Source of the DNA: Poecilobothrus nobilitatus
Taxonomy: Eukaryota; Arthropoda; Insecta; Diptera; Dolichopodidae
Length of the DNA: 64,000 bases
Direction of reading: 5' to 3'
Assembly: GCA_947095535.1 (NCBI GenBank)
Contig: OX352773.1
Coordinates: 109,251,950 to 109,315,949 of the forward strand
A program made the translations under genes and the position numbers. The notes beneath the pieces were generated by a model, which made no database searches, was not told the DNA's origin, and was given only the letters and a program-made list of their open reading frames with translations. Shown here in pieces: positions 11,901 through 21,132 of this stretch; the stretch's first letter is position 1; the number at the start of each line of letters is the position of its first letter.

Positions 11901-12962
11901 ATTTAGGTTTCTTTTTCTAACAGAAAAAATGTCAAATATCTCGGAGTTCATTTACATCAAAATCTGAACTATATCGAGCATATAAAACACACAATTCTTA
12001 AAGGTAACAAAGCATTTATGGCTGCCAAGAACCTGTTCTACAATAAAAACATTAGCAACCGGGTCAAAATAATATGTTACCAAACATTAATAAGGCCAAC
12101 ACTTACATATGGTGTACCCATATGGTACAACATTAGTGGAAGCCTAATGGAAAAAATACGTAAGTTCGAAAGAAAGTGCATAAGAGTATGTATTAACAAA
12201 CATCGAAAGCCTGAATCCGACTACAAGCATTACTATTCCAATAAATACTTGTACAAGGAAGCAAAAATCATAAGAATCGATAATTTTATCATAAAATTAG
12301 TTCGAGATCATTATGATAGAGCACTAAAAACTCCTGAAAATGGTCTAATATCACATATATTTTACCACAATGAGGAGTACATTAAAAAGATTTTGCTCAC
12401 TGGCTTCAAAGCCCCTGAGCATTTCATCTTTTTGGATAAAAATGGTTACATTCAAAACCAAAGGCATGTCCCTATATTATTTCACTATAATAGACGGGCC
12501 ACATGTAAGAAAATTGAATACGACCCAGGCAATATTAATGGAGACAATTTAAAATATGACATGTCCATACCGGACAAAGACAAATGCATTAAAAAACGAT
12601 GTTGGTGGTTGGATGAGATTTCATAGCAAGCAAATGCTTACTAATTTAGGTTCTAAGTAGGTTAAGTAGGCTAAGTAGGTTAAGTTAAGTTAGGGCAATT
12701 TTATTTAAAACAACTAGATATAATAATGATTTTTTAAGTTTTTTTGCATTTTGTACTTTAGATAAAATAAAATAAGTAATTTAAAATAGATAGATATAAG
12801 ACAAATTAAATTTACATAAATTAACAAAAAAAAATTACTTTATTTTAAATGTTAATAATAATTGAAATGAAACCGTTTTGTAAACTTTTTTTTAGGTTAA
12901 GCCTGTATCAAGATAAATACACAATAAAATAAAAGTTTAAAAAAAAAAAAAAAAAAAAAAAA
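11901..12962 (+). mobile_element. 5'-truncated non-LTR retrotransposon E, nested in D1, with 8-bp target duplication
   Basis: CTTATACC at 11893-11900 is repeated at 12963-12970. The insert is 1062 bp and ends in a run of about 24 A (12939-12962). The D protein is continuous if the insert and one repeat are skipped, as D2 confirms at 45190-45215. This is the hallmark of target-primed reverse transcription with 5' truncation. The 3' UTR holds a GTTAAGTAGG-type short repeat (12655-12690). Confidence 0.9.
11907..12626 (+). CDS. E: C-terminal end of a jockey-like reverse transcriptase (partial, open)
   Basis: Open from 11907 to the TAG at 12624-12626 without a break. It begins at VKYLGVHLHQNLNYIEHI, the thumb-region block that follows the RT palm in jockey-clade elements. 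It continues with the conserved IICYQTLIRPTLTYGVPIW and the charged C-terminal domain. The catalytic part is absent because of 5' truncation, so it cannot act alone. No stop or frameshift was seen over about 240 codons, which points to a recent insertion. The first in-frame ATG is 12018, but this is an internal Met, not a real start. The D reading frame upstream ends within the first codons of E. Confidence 0.75.
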   Translation, partial: VSFSNRKNVKYLGVHLHQNLNYIEHIKHTILKGNKAFMAAKNLFYNKNISNRVKIICYQTLIRPTLTYGVPIWYNISGSLMEKIRKFERKCIRVCINKHRKPESDYKHYYSNKYLYKEAKIIRIDNFIIKLVRDHYDRALKTPENGLISHIFYHNEEYIKKILLTGFKAPEHFIFLDKNGYIQNQRHVPILFHYNRRATCKKIEYDPGNINGDNLKYDMSIPDKDKCIKKRCWWLDEIS

Positions 12963-13746
12963 CTTATACCGCTGTAAAGCTTACTTCTCTCCTTCCGATC
13001 TTCTCAACATCTATAAAATGTACATTAGGCCCAATATGGAGTATAATGCACATATTTGGGCTGGAGCGCCCCAAACAGCGCTGGGTTTTCTCGACAAAGT
13101 GCAAAACAGAGCTATTCGCCTTATTGGCGACCCCAGTGTTACCTCAACGCTCACTCCACTTTGCCATAGCCGTACTGTTGGGTCATTGACCCTCTTTTAT
13201 AGATACCTTGTAGGGGTGAACACCTGTTCTAAAGAAATAAAACAATTGATGCCTCCACTCAAAGTTTTCCAACGTGAAACGAGGAGTGCAACAGATGCCC
13301 ACCCATACACTGTCGAACTGTCAAGATGGCGCAATACAGCATTCGGGAATTCGTTTGTCATGCGCACGTCGCGTTTATGGAACCTTATGCCCGCACATGT
13401 GTTCCCAAAAGTTGGTAATTCATTTGTGTACGATATATCGAAATTCAAGAAGAACACTAACATCTTTCTTCAAAATAACTATCCAAATTTTTCCCTTCAT
13501 CCTCCATAATCCCAATTTTCCTATATTCAAACACAAGTATTCCTTCCCCCATCCTTTTCCCCAAAACCAAGCTGTACATTATATTATTATGTATTAAAGG
13601 ACCAATCCTATAGTTTGGTTTTAAAGGGGGTGGTTTTGGTTGGTTAAAGTCCAACACTACTCAGAGGAACCTCGTGCAGTTCCTTTGGGTGACTTTTGAT
13701 GTTTTCCACCGTCCCTCGTAAAAAAAAAAAAAAAAAAAAAAAATCT

Positions 13747-14839
13747 ACACAGACTTCAGTAAAGCTTTTGATCGTATTGATCACAACATCTTAGTAAAAA
13801 ACTTGCTACTTTGGCATATCTGGTTCATCTCTCAGTTGGCTACATTCTTACATTACAGAAAGAACTCAATATGTTAAATTCCAAGGTATATTATCTAACA
13901 AAATCGATGTCACTTTTGGTGTACCTCAGGATAGCCATTTAGATCCCCTTTTCTTCAATATATTTATTTCTGAGCTATCCGACAATCTTTGTAATATACC
14001 ACACATTGTATTTGCAGATGACTTTAAAATCTTCCAAGTAATTAAAGATCGTTCTGACATATCTAATGCTTTTGCAATAAAAACTTAATACTTTACAAGA
14101 ATGGTCCTCATCGAACAAATTAGAACTAAATATACAGAAATGCAAGTCCATAAGTTTTACACGTAAAAGATCTTCCATCCTTCACGACTATACAATTCAA
14201 AATCTTACCCTAGAAAGGGTACACAATATTACTGATCTTGGAATCCTTCTTGACGATAAACTCAGGTTTAACATACACTATGATCTCTAGAGCATGTGAA
14301 ATGTTAGGATTTATTAAAAGGAGAGCTAAAGAATTCAATAACCTAGCATTAACAAAGTCTCTCTACTGTTCTTTAATTCGATCTATTCTAGAATATGGTA
14401 ATATAATTTGGGATCCAGCTTTGCAAACAAATTCTAATAGAATTGAATGCGTTTCAGGGCATTTGTGTTATTTGCGCTAAGATCAATTTAATCCCTCTGA
14501 CTATGCTAATCTTCCAAGTTACTCTATAGAGTTAAATCATTAAAGATGCTAACTTTACCACCTCGCAAACAAATTTTTTCATCTTGCTTCACCTATGATA
14601 TTTTAAAAAATAACATTAATGTTCCTTATTTAAATAGTAAATTTTTAGTTAATGTGGGGGCTAGGCATACAAGACATACTAGATTTTTAGTCGAACACAC
14701 TCATAGAATTGAATACCGAAGAAATGAACTAATAAACAGATGCTGCGCCAATTTTAACAAATACAGTCATCTCTTTTCTACATCCATTTCAAGAAAGACT
14801 TTTAAATCTAAATTATATCAACATTTCTCCATTCAATGA
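13747..14839 (+). pseudogene. A1 ORF2, RT palm to C-terminus
   Basis: Resumes with IYTDFSKAFDRIDHNILVK (motif A with catalytic Asp) directly after the D1 poly(A). It is readable with frame changes as a VPQ-type motif B (13920-13935), FADDFKIFQ (about 14010-14040, catalytic pair intact) and the thumb block ACEMLGFIKRRAKEF (14285-14340). RSILEYGNIIWDPALQ follows at 14380-14420, then the terminal block ARHTRHTRFLVEHTHRIEYR (14660-14720), ending at TGA 14837-14839. It matches A2 (34440-35423) block by block. Frame breaks occur near 13810, 14085, 14270 and 14455. Confidence 0.75.
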
Positions 14840-15243
14840 CCTTATACAAAATTTTCTTATTTTTTTTTATGTTTCAATATGCACAAAAAAGTAATTATAA
14901 TTTCACACTTACTAACCCGATAATTCTACGTGCATTTCAATTATTAAACTACGTTTAACTTTAGTCACCAATTTTGTTGTTATTATCAGTATAGACGTAA
15001 ATTTTAATTTAAGTTTTTATAGTTAGCGAAATGCTAGAGTGTAATTTAATACCTCAAAAACATTAAATGTATAATACATAATATAACGTAAAAAAATATT
15101 TTTTACTTCTTACAAATTGTAATTTTAACCATAAAGAAACTATACTATATATAGTACTCATCTAGAACAAAAATGTTTGACCACTTTTTCAATTTCACTT
15201 TATCTAAATTTACTACACTCACCAATACAAACTGTAATATGCA
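14840..15243 (+). other. A1 3' UTR
   Basis: Non-coding AT-rich sequence after the ORF2 stop. The piece CACAAAAAAGT…TTTCA…ATAATTCTAC (14882-14930) resembles A2 at 35624-35685, which supports UTR of the same family. It is interrupted at 15243 by the errantivirus. Confidence 0.55.
15240..15243. repeat. 4-bp target-site duplication (TGCA) of the errantivirus, left
   Basis: TGCA precedes the 5' LTR and follows the 3' LTR at 24643-24646. Four-base duplications of alternating purine/pyrimidine type are usual for 17.6/297/gypsy-group integrases. Confidence 0.85.
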
Positions 15244-15944
15244 TGTCATATATCCAACAAACCAAATCTTAGAAGATGTAATTTCTAGGAGGTCTAATCA
15301 ATAAATTAATTTTCATAATTCTTTCTCTTACTTTCATATTAATCAATTACAAGTATTTCAACATACTTGATATTATAAAATTCTTCTTTTTTTGTTGTTC
15401 TTCTTTTCTTTTATTCCGTTGACCGCTATGTAAAATACAATAATTCGTTTTAAAGTACAATAAACTAAAATTAGGTCATTAAATGAAAAAGGATCATATT
15501 TCAAACAAAGCAAGACCAAAATTTTTTATTTAAATTTAAACTCTTACAAAATTTCTTTTCAAGTACAATAAACTAAAATTAAGTCATTGAATTAAAAATA
15601 AGAGATCAAATTACAAATAACGCAAGACCAATTTTTTTTGATTCAAAATTAAATTCTTACACAATTTCCTTTTCAAGTGCAATAACAGAAATCGAAAGCA
15701 CTTGAAAATATAATAAATTTCTTTTTCTTGTTTTTCTTTGTAAAATATTAGTAATAATCAATATTTAAAATTGAATTCTAAATATAAAATTTGTAAAATG
15801 TAAAAGTTAGTTTAAGTCTAGATTCGTAAGATTTAACATTTAATTTTTAATAAAGAAAATTAAAATAAAAAATCAAAATTGTTTCGTGTTTAATTTATAA
15901 AGAATATTATTTTATAAACCTCAATCTTATAAAATAATAAAACT
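15244..15944 (+). repeat. 5' LTR of the errantivirus
   Basis: 701 bp, begins TGTCATATATCC and ends AATAATAAAACT. Colinear with the 3' LTR at a constant offset of 8698, with no indel. It should hold the promoter and polyadenylation signal by family knowledge. An AATAAA is present at 15849-15854 (TAATAAAG), but no TATA box was assigned with confidence. The first 59 bases are also the tail of the env frame in the 3' copy. Confidence 0.95.
15453..15715 (+). repeat. Degenerate 108-bp tandem repeat inside the LTR
   Basis: AAGTACAATAAACTAAAATTA starts at 15453 and again at 15561. The linked elements GTCATT…GCAAGACCAA and CTTACAAAATTTC(C)TTTTCAAGT repeat with it, and a third partial unit starts at 15675 (AAGTGCAATAA). 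Units have diverged by about 20%. Repeated LTR segments can be regulatory, but no role is shown here. Confidence 0.7.
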
Positions 15945-15961
15945 GGCGCAGTCGGTAGGAT
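15944..15961 (+). other. Primer-binding site, serine-tRNA type
   Basis: TGGCGCAGTCGGTAGGAT overlaps the last T of the 5' LTR. Its complement ends in …CGCCA as a tRNA 3' end does. The same PBS type is known from the 17.6, 297 and ZAM elements of Drosophila, which use a serine tRNA. Confidence 0.85.
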
Positions 15962-16100
15962 CGCTAACTGACTTCCGATAACGGTAAAATAAAAAAAAAA
16001 AAAAAACTAAAGTGACAAAAGTGGCGTCAGGCTTTTTTATTAAAAGAAATTTGTAGCGATAAAAGAACACAAAACAAAAGAAAAGAAAAATCTTAAGTGA

Positions 16101-17314
16101 ATGAAACCATATCGAATCAATTATAAAAATAAAAACAAACTTAAACTCGAAACTATTAGCGAATATAATAGTATTTTAAATAATATCAAGTTAACTAACG
16201 AAACATCAGAAATAGCATTAACAATAAATTCAATCTCAACAAATGATTTAATATCCGAAGCTAGATCTATTCCAGTATTTAGAGGAGATGGAACGTTTGA
16301 GTTAATATCATTTTTCAAAGAAGCTGATAATATCATGGGTTTAACACCAGATCCAGGATTAAAATCTTATCTTGTCAGCATAATATTATGAAAAATACAA
16401 GGAGCAGCCGCAGCCAGCATACGAAGATTGGAAAACGCGACATGGAGTGACATTAAAAATCAATTAAAGAGATCATTCGGAATACAAGAGGATTACCTCA
16501 AGCTGAAAGAGAAAGCAGATGAAATTAAATTTTTAAATGTAAGTCAATTTTATTATCAATTAACAGAAATACTAGATAAGCTAAATTTAAAATATAAACT
16601 TGATCCAAATTCCCCTATCGATTTTAAACCATCCAATAATGAAAAAAGCATTTTAGAGAAATTTCTCAATAAACTCCCTAGATCCGATAGTATGTTTTTA
16701 AGGCTTAAAAATATTGATAATTTAGAGGAAGCTTATTATGAGCTTTTGCAAACTGGTATTTCCACCAACAATAACAATTATAATTTTAATAAGAATCAAA
16801 ATTTTTCACGTAATGATAAAAATAAAAACAATAATAATCGTTCTAATACTACTTTTAGAAACTCTAATTTCAATAATAATTATAATAACAATTTAAATAA
16901 CAATCGCTCTAAAAATTTTTTAAATAATAATTATAATAATAATAATAATTCCAATCACTATCGCTCTAATAATTTTTCAAGTCATAATAATAATTATAAT
17001 AATAATTCCAATCACTATCGTTCTAATAATTTTCCAAACCATAATAATAACTATAATATAATCCCAATAATCATTTTAATAGATATAATTCTAATTCAAA
17101 TTTTAATCGTCCAATCAATCCTAATAATTCAGGGCAAAGAAGATTCCGTCGTAATTATAGCGGAAATTTTACAAATCAAAATAATAACTATAATCAACCT
17201 ACAGAGCCAATGGATACCTATGATGTTAATATTAACAATGTTTCTTTAGATAACCAAAATGAAGAAGAAAAGAAAAAATTTCATTCAGTGCCTCGGAAAC
17301 CAATTTACCAATAG
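16101..17314 (+). pseudogene. Errantivirus gag, with one nonsense codon and one frameshift
   Basis: ATG at 16101 opens a frame with the insect gag-type block near residue 55-75 (IPVFRGDGTFELISFFKEAD), the capsid-like fold of Ty3/Gypsy gags. A TGA at 16389-16391 interrupts it and the same frame continues to about 17055. The second half is an Asn/Tyr/Arg-rich low-complexity tail built on AAT repeats (16760-17050), with a duplicated segment around SNHYRSNNF. Near 17056-17060 the Asn-rich reading moves to another frame, which stays open to a TAG at 17312-17314. The shift falls inside the AAT/ATA repeat, as expected for slippage. No CCHC knuckle is visible, as in other errantiviruses. The nonsense codon prevents full-length Gag from this copy unless it is read through. 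Confidence 0.8.
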
Positions 17315-19140
17315 TCCAATTTACAATAAATAATACAAAAGTAAATTGTTTAATTGATACAGGTGCTACAACATCAGTTATCAATGAAACCTTATTTCCC
17401 GAAATAAAAAAAGAAAAATTGAAAAATCCTTTAAAAATTCTCACATTATTCGGTGCTAGTAAAATATTTCATACATTAATTACTGACGTTCTAATAGAAT
17501 TTAATCACTCAGCACAAATCCTTTGGAATGTATTAAAACTTAATAATAAACAATTTGACGCGATTATAGGACAAAACGTATTGAAAGCCGTAGGAGCAAA
17601 AATAGACTTTGAAATGGAAACGATCGAAATAATGGGAAAAATAACAAAATTTAAAAATGCTTGCCCTTATAATGACATTAATGAATTGTATTCATTAGAT
17701 CTAAAAACAAATATCTTTGATTTTATAAAAACAAATCATCTTAATAACGAAGAAAATAAATTATTAAAAAAAATTATAACAGAAAATAAAGATCTCTTTT
17801 ATCAAGAAGGTCAGACCTTAACCAACATTAATTGTATTAAACATCAAATTATCACAAAAAATAGCCATCCTATCTATTCGAAAATTTACATATTTCCTAA
17901 GATTCATGAACATGAGGTGGAAAAACAAATTTCCGAAATGCTATCTCAGGGGATAGTAAAACATAGTAATTCTCCTTGTAATTCACCTATCTGGATAGTT
18001 CCCAAGAAACTAGATCAATCAGGAAAACAAAAATGGAGAATAGTGGTAGATTATAAGAAATTGAATGAGATTACAATTGAAGATAAATTTCCTATTCCGA
18101 ATATTGAATCTCTCTTTGATAAACTAGGTAAAGCCCAATATTTCTCTACTATTGATCTCGCTAAAGGATTTCATCAAATCCTTGTAGACGAAAAAGATCA
18201 ACCGAAAACAGGCTTTTCGACCCCACAAGGTCACTATGAGTTTGTCAGGATGCCATTCGGGTTGAAGAATGCTCCTGCAACATTCCAACGAATGATAAAT
18301 TATGTTTTACGTGACTTTATAAATCATATCTGTGTCGTATATCTAGACGATATACTAATTTTCAGTACGTCACTACAAGAACATGAAAACGCAATTAGAA
18401 AAATATTTGAAAGATTAAGAAAATTTAATTTAAAAATACAATTAGATAAATGTTTATTTTTTTCTAAAGAATCAGAATATTTAGGACATTTACTTACAGA
18501 TAAGGGAATTAAACCAAACCAAAAAAAAATTGAATTGATAAAAAAACTAAAACTACCAAATTCTCGAAAATCCATTAAAAGCTTTTTAGGTATTACTGGG
18601 TATTATCGTAAGTTTATTAAAGACTACGCTAAAATTGCCCAACCATTAACTTATTGCTTGAAAAAAGATAATAAAATTGACATTAACAATCCTAAATATA
18701 TTCAAGCATTCAAGAAACTTAAAGAAATCATTACTAGTGATCCAATATTAAAATACCCAAATTTTAATCAAAAATTTACCTTAACTACTGATGCAAGTGA
18801 CTTTGCTATTGGGGCTGTTTTATCACAAAATGGACATCCAATTGCATTTGCAAGTAGAACATTAAATGATCACGAAAATCGTTATAGTACTATCAAGAAA
18901 GAGCTCTTGGCAATTGTTTGGGCAACTAAGTACTTTAGACCGTACCTGTTTGGTGTTAGATTTACTATAAAAACGGATCATAGACCTCTAGTTTGGCTAA
19001 ACTCACTAAAAGAACCGAATTCAAAACTCCAAAGATGGAGAATTAAATTAAATGAATTCAATTTTGATATAGAATATGTTAAAGGAAAAGACAATAAAGT
19101 GGCCGATTTCCTTAGCAGAATCAATATTGAAAAAAATTAA
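17263..19140 (+). CDS. pol: Errantivirus pol, first part: protease, reverse transcriptase, RNase H
   Basis: Open from 17263 to TAA 19138-19140, overlapping the end of gag in the -1 frame. An A-rich stretch at 17264-17278 is a possible frameshift site, as errantiviruses make Pol by -1 frameshifting. Aspartic protease has the LIDTGATTS motif with the active Asp at 17356. RT has DYKKLNEITI, STIDLAKGFHQI (motif A), MPFGLKNAPATFQRMI and YLDD at 18340-18351. RNase H has TTDASDFAIGAVLSQ (Asp 18790) and KTDHRPL. All catalytic residues I can place are present. The TAA separates this frame from integrase, which lies in the same frame 39 bases on. The apparent ATG at 17419 is inside the protease. Confidence 0.9.
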   Translation, partial: RRKEKISFSASETNLPIVQFTINNTKVNCLIDTGATTSVINETLFPEIKKEKLKNPLKILTLFGASKIFHTLITDVLIEFNHSAQILWNVLKLNNKQFDAIIGQNVLKAVGAKIDFEMETIEIMGKITKFKNACPYNDINELYSLDLKTNIFDFIKTNHLNNEENKLLKKIITENKDLFYQEGQTLTNINCIKHQIITKNSHPIYSKIYIFPKIHEHEVEKQISEMLSQGIVKHSNSPCNSPIWIVPKKLDQSGKQKWRIVVDYKKLNEITIEDKFPIPNIESLFDKLGKAQYFSTIDLAKGFHQILVDEKDQPKTGFSTPQGHYEFVRMPFGLKNAPATFQRMINYVLRDFINHICVVYLDDILIFSTSLQEHENAIRKIFERLRKFNLKIQLDKCLFFSKESEYLGHLLTDKGIKPNQKKIELIKKLKLPNSRKSIKSFLGITGYYRKFIKDYAKIAQPLTYCLKKDNKIDINNPKYIQAFKKLKEIITSDPILKYPNFNQKFTLTTDASDFAIGAVLSQNGHPIAFASRTLNDHENRYSTIKKELLAIVWATKYFRPYLFGVRFTIKTDHRPLVWLNSLKEPNSKLQRWRIKLNEFNFDIEYVKGKDNKVADFLSRINIEKN

Positions 19141-19179
19141 ATAAATAATATTTTTCAATTAGATGAGTCTTCTTCTAAT

Positions 19180-20487
19180 ATGGAAAGCGATTTAGCTACA
19201 ATTCATAGTGGCATCGAAAATTTGGATGACCACATTCCAATTGTAGAAAATATAGTAAACAAATATTTTAATCAAATCCACCTAGTAGTAACTAAACCAG
19301 GTGAATTGATTACCAAATATAACAAATATAAAAAAATTTTTATATCCGAAGATGATTTAAAAAATCAAAATTATTTAAATGACGTACTACGAAGGCTCAT
19401 TAAAAAAGGTATTACAGCGATTTATTCAGAATTGAACGATAATAAATTTGCAATATTACAAAGAAAACTAATAGAATTATTCAGTAACGATAGAAAAGTA
19501 AAGTTTATTAGATGTACTAAATTAGCTCAAGAAATAGAAAACGAAACCGATTTACTAAATATAATAAAAGAAACCCATGAAAAAACAAATCATAGAGGTA
19601 TTTTAGAAAATTTTAATGAATTGAAAGATAAATACTATTTTGCAAAAATGAAAGATCTTATTTACAAATATATAAATAACTGCGATATTTGTAATTTAGC
19701 AAAGTATGATCGGAAACCTAATCAATATAATTTTAATATATCTGCAACACCTTCTGAACCGAATGAAATAGTTCATGGCGACACGTATTACTTAAAAAAA
19801 GAAGTATTTTTAACAACAATAGATAAATTTACAAAACACTTATCAATAATTAAACTAAATGATAGAAATAGCATTACCATAATTCAAGCTTTAAGATTAC
19901 GAAACTCTCTGTTTGGTAAACCAAAAACATTTGTATTTGACAACGAATTCAATAGCTTAAATCTGAAGGACTTTTGTAGAGTAGAAAATATAGAATTACA
20001 CTTTACCTCTCCTAGAAGTCATACAGGTAATTCTGATATAGAAAGAGCCCACGGAACCATCACAGAACATATTAGGATTTTAACATTAACCGATCCCAAT
20101 CTTAATACTGAAAGTTGTATATTAAAAGCTGTTGAAGCTTATAATAATACACTACATTCTGTAACTGAAGTTAGGCCCATTGACTTTACTAAGAATAAAG
20201 TTTTAAGTTTCCAAGAAATCAAAGACAGATTATTACATAAAAAAGAGAAAATTATTTCCAAATTAAACAAAAATAGAAAAACTTTTGAAATACCTAATGA
20301 CAGTGAGATACTAATACAAAACCCTGCAATTGTACGGTATAAAGAACAGCCTAGATATAAGAAAATTAAAATTAAGAAGATAAATAATAAAATTACTGAT
20401 TTTAAAAATAAAAACATTCATCCAACAAGAGTTAAAAGAAAATATAAATTCATTTCAGGTAACTCAACAAATAACAACTGCCATTAA
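19180..20487 (+). CDS. Errantivirus integrase, copy 1
   Basis: 435 codons from the first ATG, in the same frame as pol and separated from it by one TAA (19138). The open frame extends upstream to 19141. An N-terminal HHCC zinc domain is at about residues 130-171 (THEKTNH and CDIC). The catalytic core has Asp in HGDTYY (about residue 200), Asp in VFDNEF (about 258) and Glu in SDIERAHGT (about 291), the D,D-35-E pattern. The C-terminus is very basic (KKIKIKKINNK, RVKRKYKF). It inserts the cDNA with a 4-bp stagger by family knowledge. Whether the stop is read through, or integrase is not made from this copy, cannot be told. It is identical to copy 2 except one residue. Confidence 0.9.
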   Translation: MESDLATIHSGIENLDDHIPIVENIVNKYFNQIHLVVTKPGELITKYNKYKKIFISEDDLKNQNYLNDVLRRLIKKGITAIYSELNDNKFAILQRKLIELFSNDRKVKFIRCTKLAQEIENETDLLNIIKETHEKTNHRGILENFNELKDKYYFAKMKDLIYKYINNCDICNLAKYDRKPNQYNFNISATPSEPNEIVHGDTYYLKKEVFLTTIDKFTKHLSIIKLNDRNSITIIQALRLRNSLFGKPKTFVFDNEFNSLNLKDFCRVENIELHFTSPRSHTGNSDIERAHGTITEHIRILTLTDPNLNTESCILKAVEAYNNTLHSVTEVRPIDFTKNKVLSFQEIKDRLLHKKEKIISKLNKNRKTFEIPNDSEILIQNPAIVRYKEQPRYKKIKIKKINNKITDFKNKNIHPTRVKRKYKFISGNSTNNNCH

Positions 20488-20488
20488 A

Positions 20489-21097
20489 ATCATTATTCAG
20501 ATTTTTATTCTTATTATAATTCTAAATAAAGCTGAAGCAATAATTAATATAGAAAAATTAGAAACTGAGTCCGGGTATTCTTTAATCCAACAAGAGAAAA
20601 CTCCAATTATTGATAGCTATACTAAAATACTTCACGTTATTGAATTAGACGAAATTGATTATACAATAAATATGATAAAAGATAATGTAAGAAATTCATT
20701 TAAAATCCCAGAAGACGAAATTATTTTAAAAACGCTAAAAGATAAAATTAACAAATTAGAACATACCTTCAAGACATTAATTCCCTATAGACATAAAAGA
20801 GCATTAGCTAATATTGGTGGTTCATTTTTGAAATGGATATTTGGTACAATGGACGAAGATGATAAAGTTGAAATAGAAGAATATCTAAAAACCCTTGAAC
20901 AAAATACTCATAATCTAATAATTAATCATAACCAACAAATAAAATTAAATAGTAATTTTCAAGATAATATTGAAATCCTGAAAAAAACAGTTAATAATAA
21001 CCACATAAAAATTGAAAAACTTCTAAATAGTGTTTCAGAAAAGACAATAAAGTGGCCGATTTCCTTAGCAGAATCAATATTGAAAAAAATTAAATAA
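20489..21097 (+). pseudogene. Errantivirus env, truncated copy created by the duplication
   Basis: Same sequence as the start of the env at 22442 up to 21037. There it runs into duplicated pol sequence read in another frame and stops at 21095-21097 after 19 unrelated codons. It contains the hydrophobic leader, the RHKR cleavage-like site and the beginning of the following domain, but no transmembrane anchor. It should be inert or at most a short soluble fragment. Confidence 0.85.
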
Positions 21098-21132
21098 ATA
21101 ATATTTTTCAATTAGATGAGTCTTCTTCTAAT

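Larger units (their letters stand above)
9492..13509 (+). pseudogene. D1 ORF: APE endonuclease plus reverse transcriptase, broken
   Basis: The frame is open from 9492 without an ATG near its start. Endonuclease motifs are NFCNIRSL (9525-9550), ALCETQVNG, LAGDFNIHNRDW (9940-9970) and GGSDHCLV (10170-10195), so the catalytic GDFN and SDH are present. A frameshift near 10850 moves the frame (AGPDGITTMVLKN follows). A TGA at 11011-11013 stands where D2 has Trp. RT continues with YRPIVITSVLSKVMEKI, ALDISKAFDRVWH, AGVPQGSVLSPTLF and FADDST (about 11545), i.e. intact palm motifs. Element E interrupts at 11900. The C-terminal domain resumes at 12971 and ends at 13507-13509 (TAA). Apart from E there are only two breaks, so D is a fairly recent family. 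Confidence 0.8.
9260..13741 (+). mobile_element. Non-LTR retrotransposon D1 (jockey/CR1 superclade), inserted in A1
   Basis: Starts with an AT-rich direct repeat tract at 9261-9335, has a single long coding region (endonuclease then RT), a GC-richer 3' UTR with GGGGGTGG and a poly(A) of about 20 (13720-13743). The A1 protein is continuous across it. The inverted copy D2 (49815-44535) begins at the same AT-repeat and the same CAAGCTCGCGGTATTC leader and ends at the same ACGAGGG-polyA boundary. Both copies are therefore probably complete at the 5' end and lack an ORF1. Element E is nested at 11901-12962. Confidence 0.8.
2101..15243 (+). mobile_element. CR1-like non-LTR retrotransposon A1, split by three insertions
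   Basis: Four stretches form one plus-strand element in order. They are 2101-4930 (ORF1 and the ORF2 endonuclease), 8728-9259 (RT fingers), 13742-14839 (RT palm to C-terminus) and 14840-15243 (3' UTR). The gaps are filled by B1, by D1 (with E inside) and, after 15243, by the errantivirus. Continuity is shown by the second copy A2 (33350-36064), where the same protein blocks are contiguous. At the D1 junction the A protein reads VDAI|YTDFSK on either side. PHD-containing ORF1 plus endonuclease/RT ORF2 is the known layout of CR1-like elements. The true 3' end may lie beyond the errantivirus near 26381, where a tract resembling the (AAAAT)n tail of A2 occurs. Confidence 0.75.

Noticed and set aside
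17264..17278. Defined -1 slippery heptamer for gag-pol
   Set aside because: The A-rich stretch is in the right place, but no perfect X XXY YYZ heptamer in the gag frame could be fixed, and gag itself is frameshifted upstream.
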